DNA from: Ectopseudomonas mendocina
GTDB lineage: Bacteria > Pseudomonadota > Gammaproteobacteria > Pseudomonadales > Pseudomonadaceae
Assembly (NCBI RefSeq): GCF_007049795.1
Contig: NZ_SCFY01000032.1
Coordinates: 1-44,892, forward strand
Length of the DNA: 44,892 nucleotides
Reading direction: 5' to 3'
How positions within the stretch are numbered: the first letter of the stretch is position 1; the number at the start of each line of letters is the position of its first letter. The position numbers were made by a program, and so were the translations under genes. Shown one piece after another: positions 16,184 through 24,280 of the stretch. The notes below the pieces were generated by a model. The model did not search any database, was not told the DNA's origin, and saw nothing but the letters and a program-made list of their open reading frames with translations.

Positions 16184-16537
16184 ATGAGCCTTGCCCAAGC
16201 CCAATGCGAAGCCTGCCGCGCCGATGCGCCGAAAGTGACCGATGAAGAACTGGCCGAGCTGATCCGCGAGATCCCCGACTGGAACATCGAGGTGCGCGGC
16301 GACCACATGGAGCTGGAGCGCGTGTACCTGTTCAAGAACTTCCGCCATGCCCTGGCCTTCACCAATGCCGTGGGCGCCATCGCCGAGGAAGTGGGTCACC
16401 ATCCGGCGCTGCTCACCGAATGGGGCAAGGTCACCGTCACCTGGTGGAGCCACGAAATGCGCGGCCTGCACCGCAACGACTTCATCATGGCCGCACGCAC
16501 CGACGTATTGGCCGCCAGCGCCGAGGGCCGCAAGTGA
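16184..16537 (+). CDS. phhB: Pterin-4a-carbinolamine dehydratase
   Basis: 117 residues. The signature EEVGHHPALLTEWGKVTVTWW carries the active-site His-His-Pro, and the length fits the DCoH/PhhB family. It dehydrates the 4a-hydroxy-tetrahydropterin made by PhhA, so the cofactor can be re-reduced. GGGAG lies upstream of the ATG. Its stop codon overlaps the GTG start of phhC (GTGA), so the two are translationally coupled. Confidence 0.96.
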   Translation: MSLAQAQCEACRADAPKVTDEELAELIREIPDWNIEVRGDHMELERVYLFKNFRHALAFTNAVGAIAEEVGHHPALLTEWGKVTVTWWSHEMRGLHRNDFIMAARTDVLAASAEGRK

Positions 16538-17733
16538 GCCATTTCGCCCAGGTCGCCCGCGTGCCGGGCGACCCTATTCTCAGCCTGATGGAAGCCTATC
16601 GGCTGGACAGCAACCCGGCGCGCCTGGACCTTGGCGTTGGCGTCTACAAGGACGCTCAGGGCCTGACACCGATCCCGCGCGCAGTGAAACTGGCCGAGCA
16701 GCGTCTGATCGACCTTGAACAGACCAAGACCTACATCGGCGGCCATGGCGACGCCGCGTTCAGCACGCTGCTCAGCCAACTGGTGCTGGGTGCGGGCTCG
16801 GCACTGCTCGCCGAGCAGCGCGCCGGCGCAACGCAAACACCAGGTGGCACCGGCGCCCTGCGTCTGGCGGGTGATTTCATTCGTCACTGCCTGCCGGGGC
16901 GCGGTATCTGGCTGAGCGATCCAACCTGGCCGATCCATGAAACCCTGTTTGCCGAAGCCGGGCTCAAGGTCGGCCACTACCCTTACGTCGGCGCTGACAA
17001 CCGCCTCGACATGGAAGCCATGATCGCCGCCCTCGCTCACCTGCCCAAGGGCGATGTGGTGCTGCTGCATGCCTGCTGCCACAACCCCACCGGTTTCGAC
17101 CTTACCCCGCGCGACTGGAAACGCGTGCTGGAGGTGGTCAAGGCACGTGAGCTGCTGCCGCTGATCGACTTCGCCTACCAGGGCTTCGGTGATGGCCTGG
17201 AAGAAGACGCCTGGGCCGTGCGCCTGTTCGCCGCCGAGTTGCCGGAGCTGCTGATCACCAGTTCCTGCTCGAAGAACTTCGGCCTGTATCGTGAGCGCAC
17301 CGGCGCCCTGATCGTCTGCGCCAGCGGCGCCGAGAAACTCATCGACATTCGCAGTCAGTTGGCCTCCATCGCCCGCAACCTGTGGTCGACGCCGCCCGCC
17401 CATGGCGCGGCGGTGGTGGCGCAGATACTCGGCGACGACGAGCTGAAAGGCCTCTGGCTGGACGAACTGGACAGCATGCGCCTGCGCGTCGCCAGCCTGC
17501 GCCGTGGCCTGGTCGAAGCACTTGCGCCGCACGGGTTGAACGAGCGTTTCGCGCATATCGCCGAACAGCGCGGCATGTTCTCCTACACCGGCCTGTCGGC
17601 GCTGCAGGTGCAACGTCTGCGCGAAGAGTTCAGCGTGTACATGGTCGGCAGCGGCCGCGCCAACGTCGCGGGGCAGGATGCCAGCCGACTGGATCAACTA
17701 GCCGACGCCATCGCTCGGGTCTGCGTGAACTGA
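16534..17733 (+). CDS. phhC: Aromatic amino acid aminotransferase
   Basis: 399 residues from the GTG at 16534, which overlaps the phhB stop. The protein then begins MSHFAQVARVPGDPILSL as in known PhhC proteins. It is a fold-type I, class I aminotransferase: HNPTGFDLTP, DFAYQGFG, and the PLP lysine in SSCSKNFGLYRERTG. VGSGRANVAG near the C-terminus carries the substrate-carboxylate arginine. It transaminates tyrosine and phenylalanine to the keto acids with 2-oxoglutarate. A strong hairpin without a T-tract follows (17740-17766). Confidence 0.95.
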   Translation: MSHFAQVARVPGDPILSLMEAYRLDSNPARLDLGVGVYKDAQGLTPIPRAVKLAEQRLIDLEQTKTYIGGHGDAAFSTLLSQLVLGAGSALLAEQRAGATQTPGGTGALRLAGDFIRHCLPGRGIWLSDPTWPIHETLFAEAGLKVGHYPYVGADNRLDMEAMIAALAHLPKGDVVLLHACCHNPTGFDLTPRDWKRVLEVVKARELLPLIDFAYQGFGDGLEEDAWAVRLFAAELPELLITSSCSKNFGLYRERTGALIVCASGAEKLIDIRSQLASIARNLWSTPPAHGAAVVAQILGDDELKGLWLDELDSMRLRVASLRRGLVEALAPHGLNERFAHIAEQRGMFSYTGLSALQVQRLREEFSVYMVGSGRANVAGQDASRLDQLADAIARVCVN

Positions 17734-17739
17734 GTCCAC

Positions 17740-17766
17740 AGGCGGCTGGTCTTAGGACCGCCGCCT
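17740..17766 (+). terminator. Hairpin after phhC
   Basis: AGGCGGC-T-GGTC, loop TTAG, GACC-GCCGCCT: an 11-bp stem with one bulge 7 nt after the phhC stop. There is no T-run, so it may be a processing or pausing hairpin rather than a full intrinsic terminator. Confidence 0.5.
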
Positions 17767-17817
17767 GCCGACTTCACAGCTATAGTGCGGTCATCGCCAT
17801 TCACGACGGATTCGCCA

Positions 17818-19161
17818 ATGGCCGTACCCAGCAACATCCTTTTTCGCGCCTACCAGCGCATTATCCACAGCCTGGCGTTCTACCCGACGCTGATCGCCAT
17901 CGGCTTTTTCCTGCTGTGTCTGCTGACCATGGCTGCCGAGTACCAACCATGGATGATGGCGTTCAAGGATCACGTCGATCTCGGCCTGGTAAGCAATGCA
18001 GACAATGCCAGGCTGATTCTCGGCACGCTGGTCACGGGTATTCTGTCACTGATGGTGTTCAGTTTCTCGATGGTCATGGTGGTGCTCAATAACGCAGCCG
18101 CATCGCTGTCACCACGGGTGATTCCCGGCCTGGTCAGTAACAAGGGGCACCAGAAAACCCTGGGGTTCTACCTCGGTACCATCCTCTACGCGCTGCTGCT
18201 GATCACCACCATCGAGCAAGGCAACAATGAGCAGATACCCAGCCTCGGTGTGCTCATAACCCTGGCCCTGGGCATCGTCTGCCTGGGCCTGTTCGTACAC
18301 TTCATCCGCTCGATTTCACAGTCGATTCAGGTCGAGCACATCCTCGGTAACCTCTACAGCACCAGCCTGGAAAAGCTCGATGCCTGTGGCGGCAGCCCAG
18401 CTTCACGCGACGCCGCGCCCCAGTGGCCGGATGACAGTGAGTGGATCACTGTGCACGCGCAGCGCAACGGCTACTTCAAGGAGCTCAACGTCAAGGAGGT
18501 CAACACGCTGCTGCAGCGCCATCAGGTGCGGATGACAGTCCTTGCCCACCGCGGTTTCTTCGTCAGCGAGGGGCATCCGCTGTTTCGCCTGGAGCGTCCG
18601 CTAGATGGAGCCGTGTGCCAGCAACTGCTCGATTGCTTCGACTTCTTCATCGAGGAGTACGCCAGCAGCCATTACTTCTTCGGCTGTCGGCAGATGTCGG
18701 AGATCGCCGTGAAGGCGCTGAGCCCCGGCATCAACGATCCAGGCACGGCAATCAAGACCGTGGACTTGCTCAGCGTACTGTTGAGCAGACGCCTGGCGCT
18801 GTCCGAACGAGATTTCGCCAGCCTGCCCGACGAGCCACCGCGGCTGTGCTACCAGGAGCTTTCGCTGGACCAGCTGCTGCTGCAGCTTTTGGGTCCGATA
18901 CGCACCTATGGTGCCGCCGATGTCTGTGTACTGGTCAGCCTGCTGCAGGCCTTCAAGAACCTGCTGCATCGCCCCGCCAGCAGCCAGCAACGCGCCGACC
19001 TTCTGCGCCACGCACGCAGCGTACGCGACACTGCCGAGCGCCATTTGCGCGAGCAGCGTGATCGCGAGGAAATCAACGATTTCATCACTCGCATCAATCG
19101 CGCATTGCAGGGCTCGGATCAGCCGCTGGCGCCCCTGCAAATCGCGAACGAGGCACCATGA
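17818..19161 (+). CDS. DUF2254 family membrane protein
   Basis: 447 residues from ATG 17818. The N-terminal third has about four hydrophobic segments (around residues 16-38, 64-90, 108-128, 135-160), followed by a large soluble C-terminal region. The GFYLGTILYALLLI stretch and MSEIAVKALSPGINDPGTA are typical of DUF2254, a family of unknown function. In the latter, the KALSPGINDP box is strongly conserved. It is probably an inner-membrane protein with a cytoplasmic tail. It stands between phhC and an MFS gene in the same direction, with no clear operon link. Confidence 0.82.
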   Translation: MAVPSNILFRAYQRIIHSLAFYPTLIAIGFFLLCLLTMAAEYQPWMMAFKDHVDLGLVSNADNARLILGTLVTGILSLMVFSFSMVMVVLNNAAASLSPRVIPGLVSNKGHQKTLGFYLGTILYALLLITTIEQGNNEQIPSLGVLITLALGIVCLGLFVHFIRSISQSIQVEHILGNLYSTSLEKLDACGGSPASRDAAPQWPDDSEWITVHAQRNGYFKELNVKEVNTLLQRHQVRMTVLAHRGFFVSEGHPLFRLERPLDGAVCQQLLDCFDFFIEEYASSHYFFGCRQMSEIAVKALSPGINDPGTAIKTVDLLSVLLSRRLALSERDFASLPDEPPRLCYQELSLDQLLLQLLGPIRTYGAADVCVLVSLLQAFKNLLHRPASSQQRADLLRHARSVRDTAERHLREQRDREEINDFITRINRALQGSDQPLAPLQIANEAP

Positions 19162-19306
19162 TGGTGCCAAGTTTGCCGCCAAAAAATTGCATGACCGTTC
19201 ATCAGTAAAAATAATCGTTAAAAATCAAATAGATAAAAACGAAACGCAAAAAACATGGCGTACTTCATGCTTGCTATCAGGGGCACAGTTCCCTAGGGTA
19301 GTTTGC

Positions 19307-20560
19307 ATGTGGTCCCTGATTGCCCCCATCAGTTCATTGCTGAGCGGGGTCGCATTACTCCTGCTTGGCAATGGTCTGCTCAACACCCTCCTGACCCTGC
19401 GTGGCGTCGCCGAAGGCTACTCCACCACGATGCTCGGACTGATCATGTCCGGGTACTTCGTCGGGTTCCTCCTCGGTACCTGGCTGGCGACTCCGCTGGT
19501 CAAACGTATCGGGCACATTCGCGCGTTCGCCTGTTGTGCCGCCCTGGCCGCCATCGCCGCCCTGCTCCATCTGCTGCTGATAAATCCCTGGGTCTGGCTG
19601 GGCCTACGGGTGCTCTACGGCCTGGGGCTGGTGACGCTGTACATGGTCATCGAGAGCTGGCTCAACGCCCAGGCGCCCAACGAGAAGCGCGGCCAGGTGT
19701 TCGCCGTGTACATGGCGGTCAACCTTGGCGCCCTGGCGCTGGCCCAGCAGTTGCTGCACCTGGCCGACCCAGTGCAGTTCACCCTGTTCGCCATCGCAGC
19801 CATCCTCATCAGCGCTGCGCTGATGCCCATTACCCTGACCCGTCAGGCACAGCCGAGCCTGCCGGAAACGCCGCCGACCAACCTGCGCCAACTGTGGAAT
19901 ATCGCGCCACTGGCGATAGTCGCCGCCGGGCTTTCCGGCCTGGCCATGGGTGGTTTCTGGGGCATGGCGCCGGTCTACGCCAGCCTGGCCGGCTTCGATA
20001 CCTCCGGCGTCGGCCTGCTGATGACCGCGACCATTCTCGGCGGCGCCCTGCTGCAATGGCCCATCGGTATCTACTCGGATCGTCACGACCGGCGCCAGGT
20101 ACTGCTCTGGGTGGTGATACTGGCAGTCGCCCTGGCGCTGATCATGAGCCTGCTGCCGGCCGGTCCGCTGCTGCTCGGCGCCATCTTCATCTGGGGTGGG
20201 CTGGCCTTCGCCATCTACCCCATCGCCGTGGCGCAACTGATCGACCAGTTGCACAGCGACGAAATTCTTTCCGGCTCCGCCAGCTTGCTGATGGTCAATG
20301 GCATCGGCTCGGTGTGCGGCCCGTTGCTGGCTGGCGTGCTGATGGAGCAACTGGGCGCCAGCGCACTGCCACTGTACTTCGCCTGCACCCTCGGCCTGCT
20401 GGCCGCCTACGCCTTTTACCGGCTGCGCCATGTCAGCGATCTGGTCAGCGGCGACGCCGCGCACTTCACGCCCATGCTGCGTACCAGCCCTACGGTGCTG
20501 GAGCTGATGCCCGATGCACCGCCCCATGATTCGACGGAGGAGACGACAACTCAGTCCTGA
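19307..20560 (+). CDS. MFS transporter (YcaD-like)
   Basis: 417 residues from ATG 19307. About twelve hydrophobic segments in two halves. LSGVALLLLGNGLLNTLLTLRG and the loop 2-3 motif around LATPLVKRIGHIRAF are typical of the YcaD-like major facilitator group; the second half has the matching SDRHDRRQVLLW loop. Substrate unknown. The 145 bp upstream are AT-rich and hold no gene but could carry its promoter. The ribosome site is weak. The C-terminal tail (HFTPMLRTSPTVLELMPDAPP) is hydrophilic and probably cytoplasmic. Confidence 0.88.
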   Translation: MWSLIAPISSLLSGVALLLLGNGLLNTLLTLRGVAEGYSTTMLGLIMSGYFVGFLLGTWLATPLVKRIGHIRAFACCAALAAIAALLHLLLINPWVWLGLRVLYGLGLVTLYMVIESWLNAQAPNEKRGQVFAVYMAVNLGALALAQQLLHLADPVQFTLFAIAAILISAALMPITLTRQAQPSLPETPPTNLRQLWNIAPLAIVAAGLSGLAMGGFWGMAPVYASLAGFDTSGVGLLMTATILGGALLQWPIGIYSDRHDRRQVLLWVVILAVALALIMSLLPAGPLLLGAIFIWGGLAFAIYPIAVAQLIDQLHSDEILSGSASLLMVNGIGSVCGPLLAGVLMEQLGASALPLYFACTLGLLAAYAFYRLRHVSDLVSGDAAHFTPMLRTSPTVLELMPDAPPHDSTEETTTQS

Positions 20561-20567
20561 AGTCATA

Positions 20568-20707
20568 GAACCTGTTCAAAGACTCGCGAGCTAGAGCCAG
20601 GCAAGGCGAAGTCGAGCGAAGAAGCGGAGTTTACGAGTTGTAAATGAGCATTCTGAGCTCGGCTTCAACGCAGCATGGCCGACGCGCAGCAGTCTTGGGA
20701 CAGGTTC
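20568..20707. repeat. 140-bp MITE-like repeat with terminal inverted repeats
   Basis: The ends GAACCTGTTCAAAGAC and GTCTTGGGACAGGTTC are inverted copies (14 of 16). The interior (AGGCAAGGCGAAGTCGAGCG, TTTACGAGTTGTAAATGAGC, CAGCATGGCCGACGCGCAGC) resembles a dispersed non-coding repeat I recognise from Pseudomonas genomes. It lies between the MFS gene and the glucosylglycerol gene. Confidence 0.65.
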
Positions 20708-20818
20708 TTAAAGGCTGTTTCGGCAAGGCCTTGAGCCTACCCCAAGCAGCCAGAAACCTGGCCCCTCGGCCGCGCGCATTCGCGCCGAGCCGCAGCGGCC
20801 ACTTCTGGAGAAACAACG

Positions 20819-23077
20819 ATGCTATTAGCTACCGACCTGGATGGAACCTTTCTCGCTGGCGACCCCGAAGATCGCCTGAGCCTCTATCAGACCATCGCCG
20901 CCCACCCCGAAATCAAGCTCGCCTACGTCACCGGACGCAGCCTGGAAGCCGTACTGCCGCTGCTGGCCGACCCAACGCTACCGCAGCCGGACTACATCAT
21001 CGCCGACGTCGGCGCGACCCTGGTGCATGGCGACAGCCTGCAACCGATCCAGCAGTTGCAAAGCGTGGTCGATTCCCGCTGGCCCGGTGAAACCCAGGTA
21101 GCCAGCGCCATCGAGCCATTCGGTCTGGAACGCCAGGACGTGCCACAGGCGCGTCGCTGCTCCTACTTCTGCACGCCCGAACAGGCGGCCAACCCGGCAC
21201 TACGCGAGATCGCCGATGAGCTCGGTTGCGACCTGCTTTACTCCGCCGAGCTGTACCTGGATTTCCTGCCCAAAGGCGTGAACAAGGGCAGCAGCCTGCA
21301 GGCCCTGGCCGACTGGCTGGAGCTGAGCCACGACCAGGTGCTGGCCGCTGGCGACACGCTCAATGACCTGTCCATGCTCAGCTCCAGCTTCCATGGCGTG
21401 TGCGTCGGCCAGTCGGAAACCGCATTGCTGGAAGCCACCAACCACCATTCACGCACCCTGCACGCCGAGCGTCCGGGCTGCGGCGGCATCCTCGAAGCCT
21501 TTGCCCACTTCGGCTTCCTCGGCGAGCACGGTATCGCCGCCGAACGCCGCCAGGCCGCGCAACCCGGCAAGGCCGAGCTGGTGATGGTCTATCACCGCCT
21601 GCCCTATGAGGAATACCGCAACGCCGCCGGCAAGCTGCAGCGCCGCCGACCCACTTCGCCCAACGGCATCATTCCCACTCTGCTCAGCTTCTTCGGCGAC
21701 GGCCGCCCTGGTTCCTGGGTTGCCTGGGCCGTGCACGAGGACGGCGACGAACCGTTCGACAGCCACACCACCGTGGACGCCGAGCGCTATCCCAAGCTCA
21801 CCGCCGCGCGGGTCAAGCTGAGCAAGGAAGAAGTCGATATCTTCTACAAGCGCTTCTCCAAGGAAGCCTTCTGGCCAACTCTGCACACCTTCTGGGAACG
21901 CGCCACCTTCAACGAGGACGACTGGCAGGTATTCCTCAAGGTCAACCGCGCCTTCGCCGAACGCACCGCGCTGGAGGCCGCCGAAGGCGCCATCGTCTGG
22001 CTGCACGACTACAACCTGTGGATGGTGCCGGCCTACCTGCGCGAGCTGCGCCCGGACCTGCGCATCGCCTTCTTCCACCACACCTACTTCCCCTCGGCGG
22101 ACGTGTTCAACGTGCTGCCCTGGCGCCGGCAGATCGTCGGCAGCCTGCTGCAGTGCGACTACATCGGCTTCCACATTCCACGCCAGGTGGAGAACTTCGT
22201 CGACGTCGCCCGTGGCGTGTTCCCGCTGAAAACCCTGGAACGACAGAACTGCGCGCCGCGCTTCATCACTTACGGTTGCGCCGTGGGCCTGGAGCGCATG
22301 ACCACCGAACTGGACACCGGCACCCGTCAGGTCAAGCTCGGCGCACACCCGGTCGGGCTGGACATAGACCGCGTGCGAGGCGCCCTGGAGGCGCCGAAAA
22401 TCAAGGAACTGATGGGTCAACTGCGTGAGGAAATGAAAGGCGTGAAGCTGATCCTCTCGGTAGAGCGCCTCGACTACACCAAAGGCATTCTGGAAAAGCT
22501 CAACGCTTACGAGCGCCTGCTGGCCGACAACCCCGAACTGATCGGCAAGGTCACCCTGGTCACCGTGTGCGTGCCGGCGGCCAAGGAGATGACCGTCTAC
22601 AACGAGCTGCAAAGCCAGATCGAGCAGGCGGTCGGCCGTATCAACGGCCGCTTCGCCCGCATTGGCTGGACGCCGCTGCAGTTCTTCTTCCGCAGCCTGC
22701 CCTTCGAGGAAGTCAGCGCCTGGTACGCCATGGCTGACGTCATGTGGATCACCCCGCTACGTGACGGCCTCAACCTGGTAGCCAAGGAGTTCGTCGCAGC
22801 GCAAGGCCTGCTCGGCGGACGTGGCGTGCTGGTGCTGTCGGAGTTCGCCGGTGCCGCCGCCGAGCTCAAGGGCGCGCTGCTGACCAACCCGCATGATCCG
22901 GCCGACCTGGCACAGACCTGCTACCTGGCACTGAACCTGCCGAAAAGCGAAGCTCAGGCGCGCCTGCGCGAGCTGTTCGATATCGTCTGCTACAACGACA
23001 TTCGCCGCTGGGGCGAGGAGTTCCTGGCGGGCGTGCAAGTGCAGGAAGAACCCAAGCCGCTGACGCTGGTGAGCTGA
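20819..23077 (+). CDS. ggpPS: Bifunctional glucosylglycerol-phosphate phosphatase/synthase
   Basis: 752 residues, a fusion. Residues 1-240 are a HAD-IIB phosphatase: DLDGT (D6, D8), a conserved lysine in KGVNKGSSLQAL, and AAGDTLNDLSM. Residues 250-745 are a GT20 glycosyltransferase: WLHDYNLWMVPAYL, FFHHTYFPSADVFNVLPWR, RLDYTKGI and DGLNLVAKEFVAAQ for nucleotide-sugar binding. It would make glucosylglycerol phosphate from ADP-glucose and glycerol-3-phosphate, then dephosphorylate it to glucosylglycerol, a salt-stress solute. The order (phosphatase first) matches the Azotobacter/P. mendocina type and differs from trehalose enzymes OtsA and OtsB, which are separate. A trehalose product is the main alternative. 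Confidence 0.86.
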   Translation: MLLATDLDGTFLAGDPEDRLSLYQTIAAHPEIKLAYVTGRSLEAVLPLLADPTLPQPDYIIADVGATLVHGDSLQPIQQLQSVVDSRWPGETQVASAIEPFGLERQDVPQARRCSYFCTPEQAANPALREIADELGCDLLYSAELYLDFLPKGVNKGSSLQALADWLELSHDQVLAAGDTLNDLSMLSSSFHGVCVGQSETALLEATNHHSRTLHAERPGCGGILEAFAHFGFLGEHGIAAERRQAAQPGKAELVMVYHRLPYEEYRNAAGKLQRRRPTSPNGIIPTLLSFFGDGRPGSWVAWAVHEDGDEPFDSHTTVDAERYPKLTAARVKLSKEEVDIFYKRFSKEAFWPTLHTFWERATFNEDDWQVFLKVNRAFAERTALEAAEGAIVWLHDYNLWMVPAYLRELRPDLRIAFFHHTYFPSADVFNVLPWRRQIVGSLLQCDYIGFHIPRQVENFVDVARGVFPLKTLERQNCAPRFITYGCAVGLERMTTELDTGTRQVKLGAHPVGLDIDRVRGALEAPKIKELMGQLREEMKGVKLILSVERLDYTKGILEKLNAYERLLADNPELIGKVTLVTVCVPAAKEMTVYNELQSQIEQAVGRINGRFARIGWTPLQFFFRSLPFEEVSAWYAMADVMWITPLRDGLNLVAKEFVAAQGLLGGRGVLVLSEFAGAAAELKGALLTNPHDPADLAQTCYLALNLPKSEAQARLRELFDIVCYNDIRRWGEEFLAGVQVQEEPKPLTLVS

Positions 23078-23084
23078 GAAAGCC

Positions 23085-23162
23085 CTTCGCGGCTGAAGCG
23101 GAATGCCGCCCAGCCGCTCCTACGGCCTAACTGGTCTGGTAGGAGCGGCTTCAGCCGCGAAG
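23085..23162. repeat. REP-like inverted pair
   Basis: CTTCGCGGCTGAAGCGG and CCGCTCCTAC are followed after a short spacer by GTAGGAGCGGCTTCAGCCG and CGAAG, an inverted pair. It lies just after the glucosylglycerol gene and may block read-through into the convergent 23219-24075 genes. Confidence 0.7.
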
Positions 23163-23218
23163 GCGCAGTCTCGTTTCCCCGGATTTCATCCGGGCTACGT
23201 TTGCCGAGAAATTCGCCG

Positions 23219-23638
23219 TCAACCTTCCTGGCTATCGACCACGCAGTTGATCATCCATGGCACACCGAAACGGTCAGTGAGCATGGCGAATTGGGTCGCC
23301 CAGAAGGTAGCCTGCAACGCCATCTGCACCTCACCACCAGCCGACAGTGCTTCATATAGGCGCTCGGCCTCCGGCACGTTGTCCACCTGCAGAGAAATCG
23401 AGCAGCCCTTGATGCCCTCGTGCGGATACTGCGGGATGGTGTCCGACGCCATCAGGATCTGATCACCCGCCGTCAGGCAGACGTGCATCACCCGATCGTG
23501 AAACTCCGGCGGCACCTCGCCAGCATCCGGGCTCTCGCCGAAGCGCATCAGTTCCAGCTTGCCGCCCAGTAGCTCGGCGTAGAAGTTGAAGGCTTGCTCG
23601 CACTGGCCATCGAACATCAGATAGGCATGAATCTTCAT
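23219..23638 (-). CDS. VOC family protein (PhnB-like)
   Basis: 139 residues with the paired beta-alpha-beta-beta-beta modules of the vicinal-oxygen-chelate/glyoxalase fold: KIHAYLMFDGQCEQAFNFYAELLGG, then MHVCLTAGDQILMASD, and a C-terminal TQFAMLTDRFGVPWMINC. This is the PhnB / 3-demethylubiquinone methyltransferase-like group, of unclear activity. It starts 2 nt after the YCII gene stop with AAGGAG upstream, so the two form an operon. Such pairs often accompany an extracytoplasmic sigma factor; none is seen here. Confidence 0.85.
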   Translation of the reverse strand: MKIHAYLMFDGQCEQAFNFYAELLGGKLELMRFGESPDAGEVPPEFHDRVMHVCLTAGDQILMASDTIPQYPHEGIKGCSISLQVDNVPEAERLYEALSAGGEVQMALQATFWATQFAMLTDRFGVPWMINCVVDSQEG

Positions 23639-23640
23639 CG

Positions 23641-24075
23641 CTACTCTCCTTGATTTTCACTGCTCATGCGTGCGCGGATACGTTCTTCCTGCTCACGCAA
23701 CTCGGGGGTGAATTCGGCGCCGAAATCCTCGGCCTCGAAGATCTGCCGAATCTCGATATCGGATTTGCCAGGCATGGGGTTGGGGCAACGCTTGACCCAG
23801 TCGACGCAGGCCTGCAGCGACTCGACCTGAAAGATCCAGAAGCCGGCTACCAGCTCCTTGATCTCCATGAACGGGCCATCGATCACCGTGCGCTGCGCCC
23901 CGGAAAACCTCACACGGGCGCCCCTGGAACTGGGGTGAAGACCTTCGGCAGCCTGAATCACGCCAGCGGCCGCCAACTCTTCGTTGTAACGGCCCATGGC
24001 CGTCAGCAGCTCTTCGCTGGGCATCACACCGGCTTCGGAATCGGCCGTCGCTTTGACAATCACCATGAAACGCAT
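23641..24075 (-). CDS. YCII-related (DGPF) domain protein
   Basis: 144 residues. MRFMVIVKATADSEAG is the usual start, and VIDGPFMEIKELVAGFWIF holds the DGPF motif that names the family, with the ferredoxin-like fold. Function unknown; relatives are encoded with SigJ/RpoE-type sigma factors and VOC proteins. It is the first gene of a two-gene minus-strand operon. Confidence 0.87.
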   Translation of the reverse strand: MRFMVIVKATADSEAGVMPSEELLTAMGRYNEELAAAGVIQAAEGLHPSSRGARVRFSGAQRTVIDGPFMEIKELVAGFWIFQVESLQACVDWVKRCPNPMPGKSDIEIRQIFEAEDFGAEFTPELREQEERIRARMSSENQGE

Positions 24076-24244
24076 CGCCTTTCTCCTTGTTCGAGTCGAA
24101 GTCGCGCGCAGGGTGTCTCCCTACGGCTGACAGTGAACCCAGGGCGGGGTTCTATGCAGTAGTCGAACGAGAGAAGAAAGAATCGACAGACGCTAGGAGT
24201 ATTTTTGTCGGGTCGCCTGATACGACCCGCGGCAGGGATAGAGT

Positions 24245-24272
24245 GCGCGGCGCCTCAAGGAACGCGCCGCGC
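24245..24272 (-). terminator. Hairpin after the chemoreceptor gene
   Basis: GCGCGGCGC and GCGCCGCGC form a 9-bp perfect stem with a 10-nt loop, 8 nt after the chemoreceptor stop on the minus strand. It has no T-run on that strand. Probably a 3' end or termination hairpin. Confidence 0.45.
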
Positions 24273-24280
24273 AGGCAGGA

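Noticed and set aside
20819..23077. Trehalose synthesis (OtsA/OtsB fusion)
   Set aside because: The phosphatase-first order, size and motif pattern fit the glucosylglycerol enzyme better, although trehalose cannot be ruled out by sequence alone.
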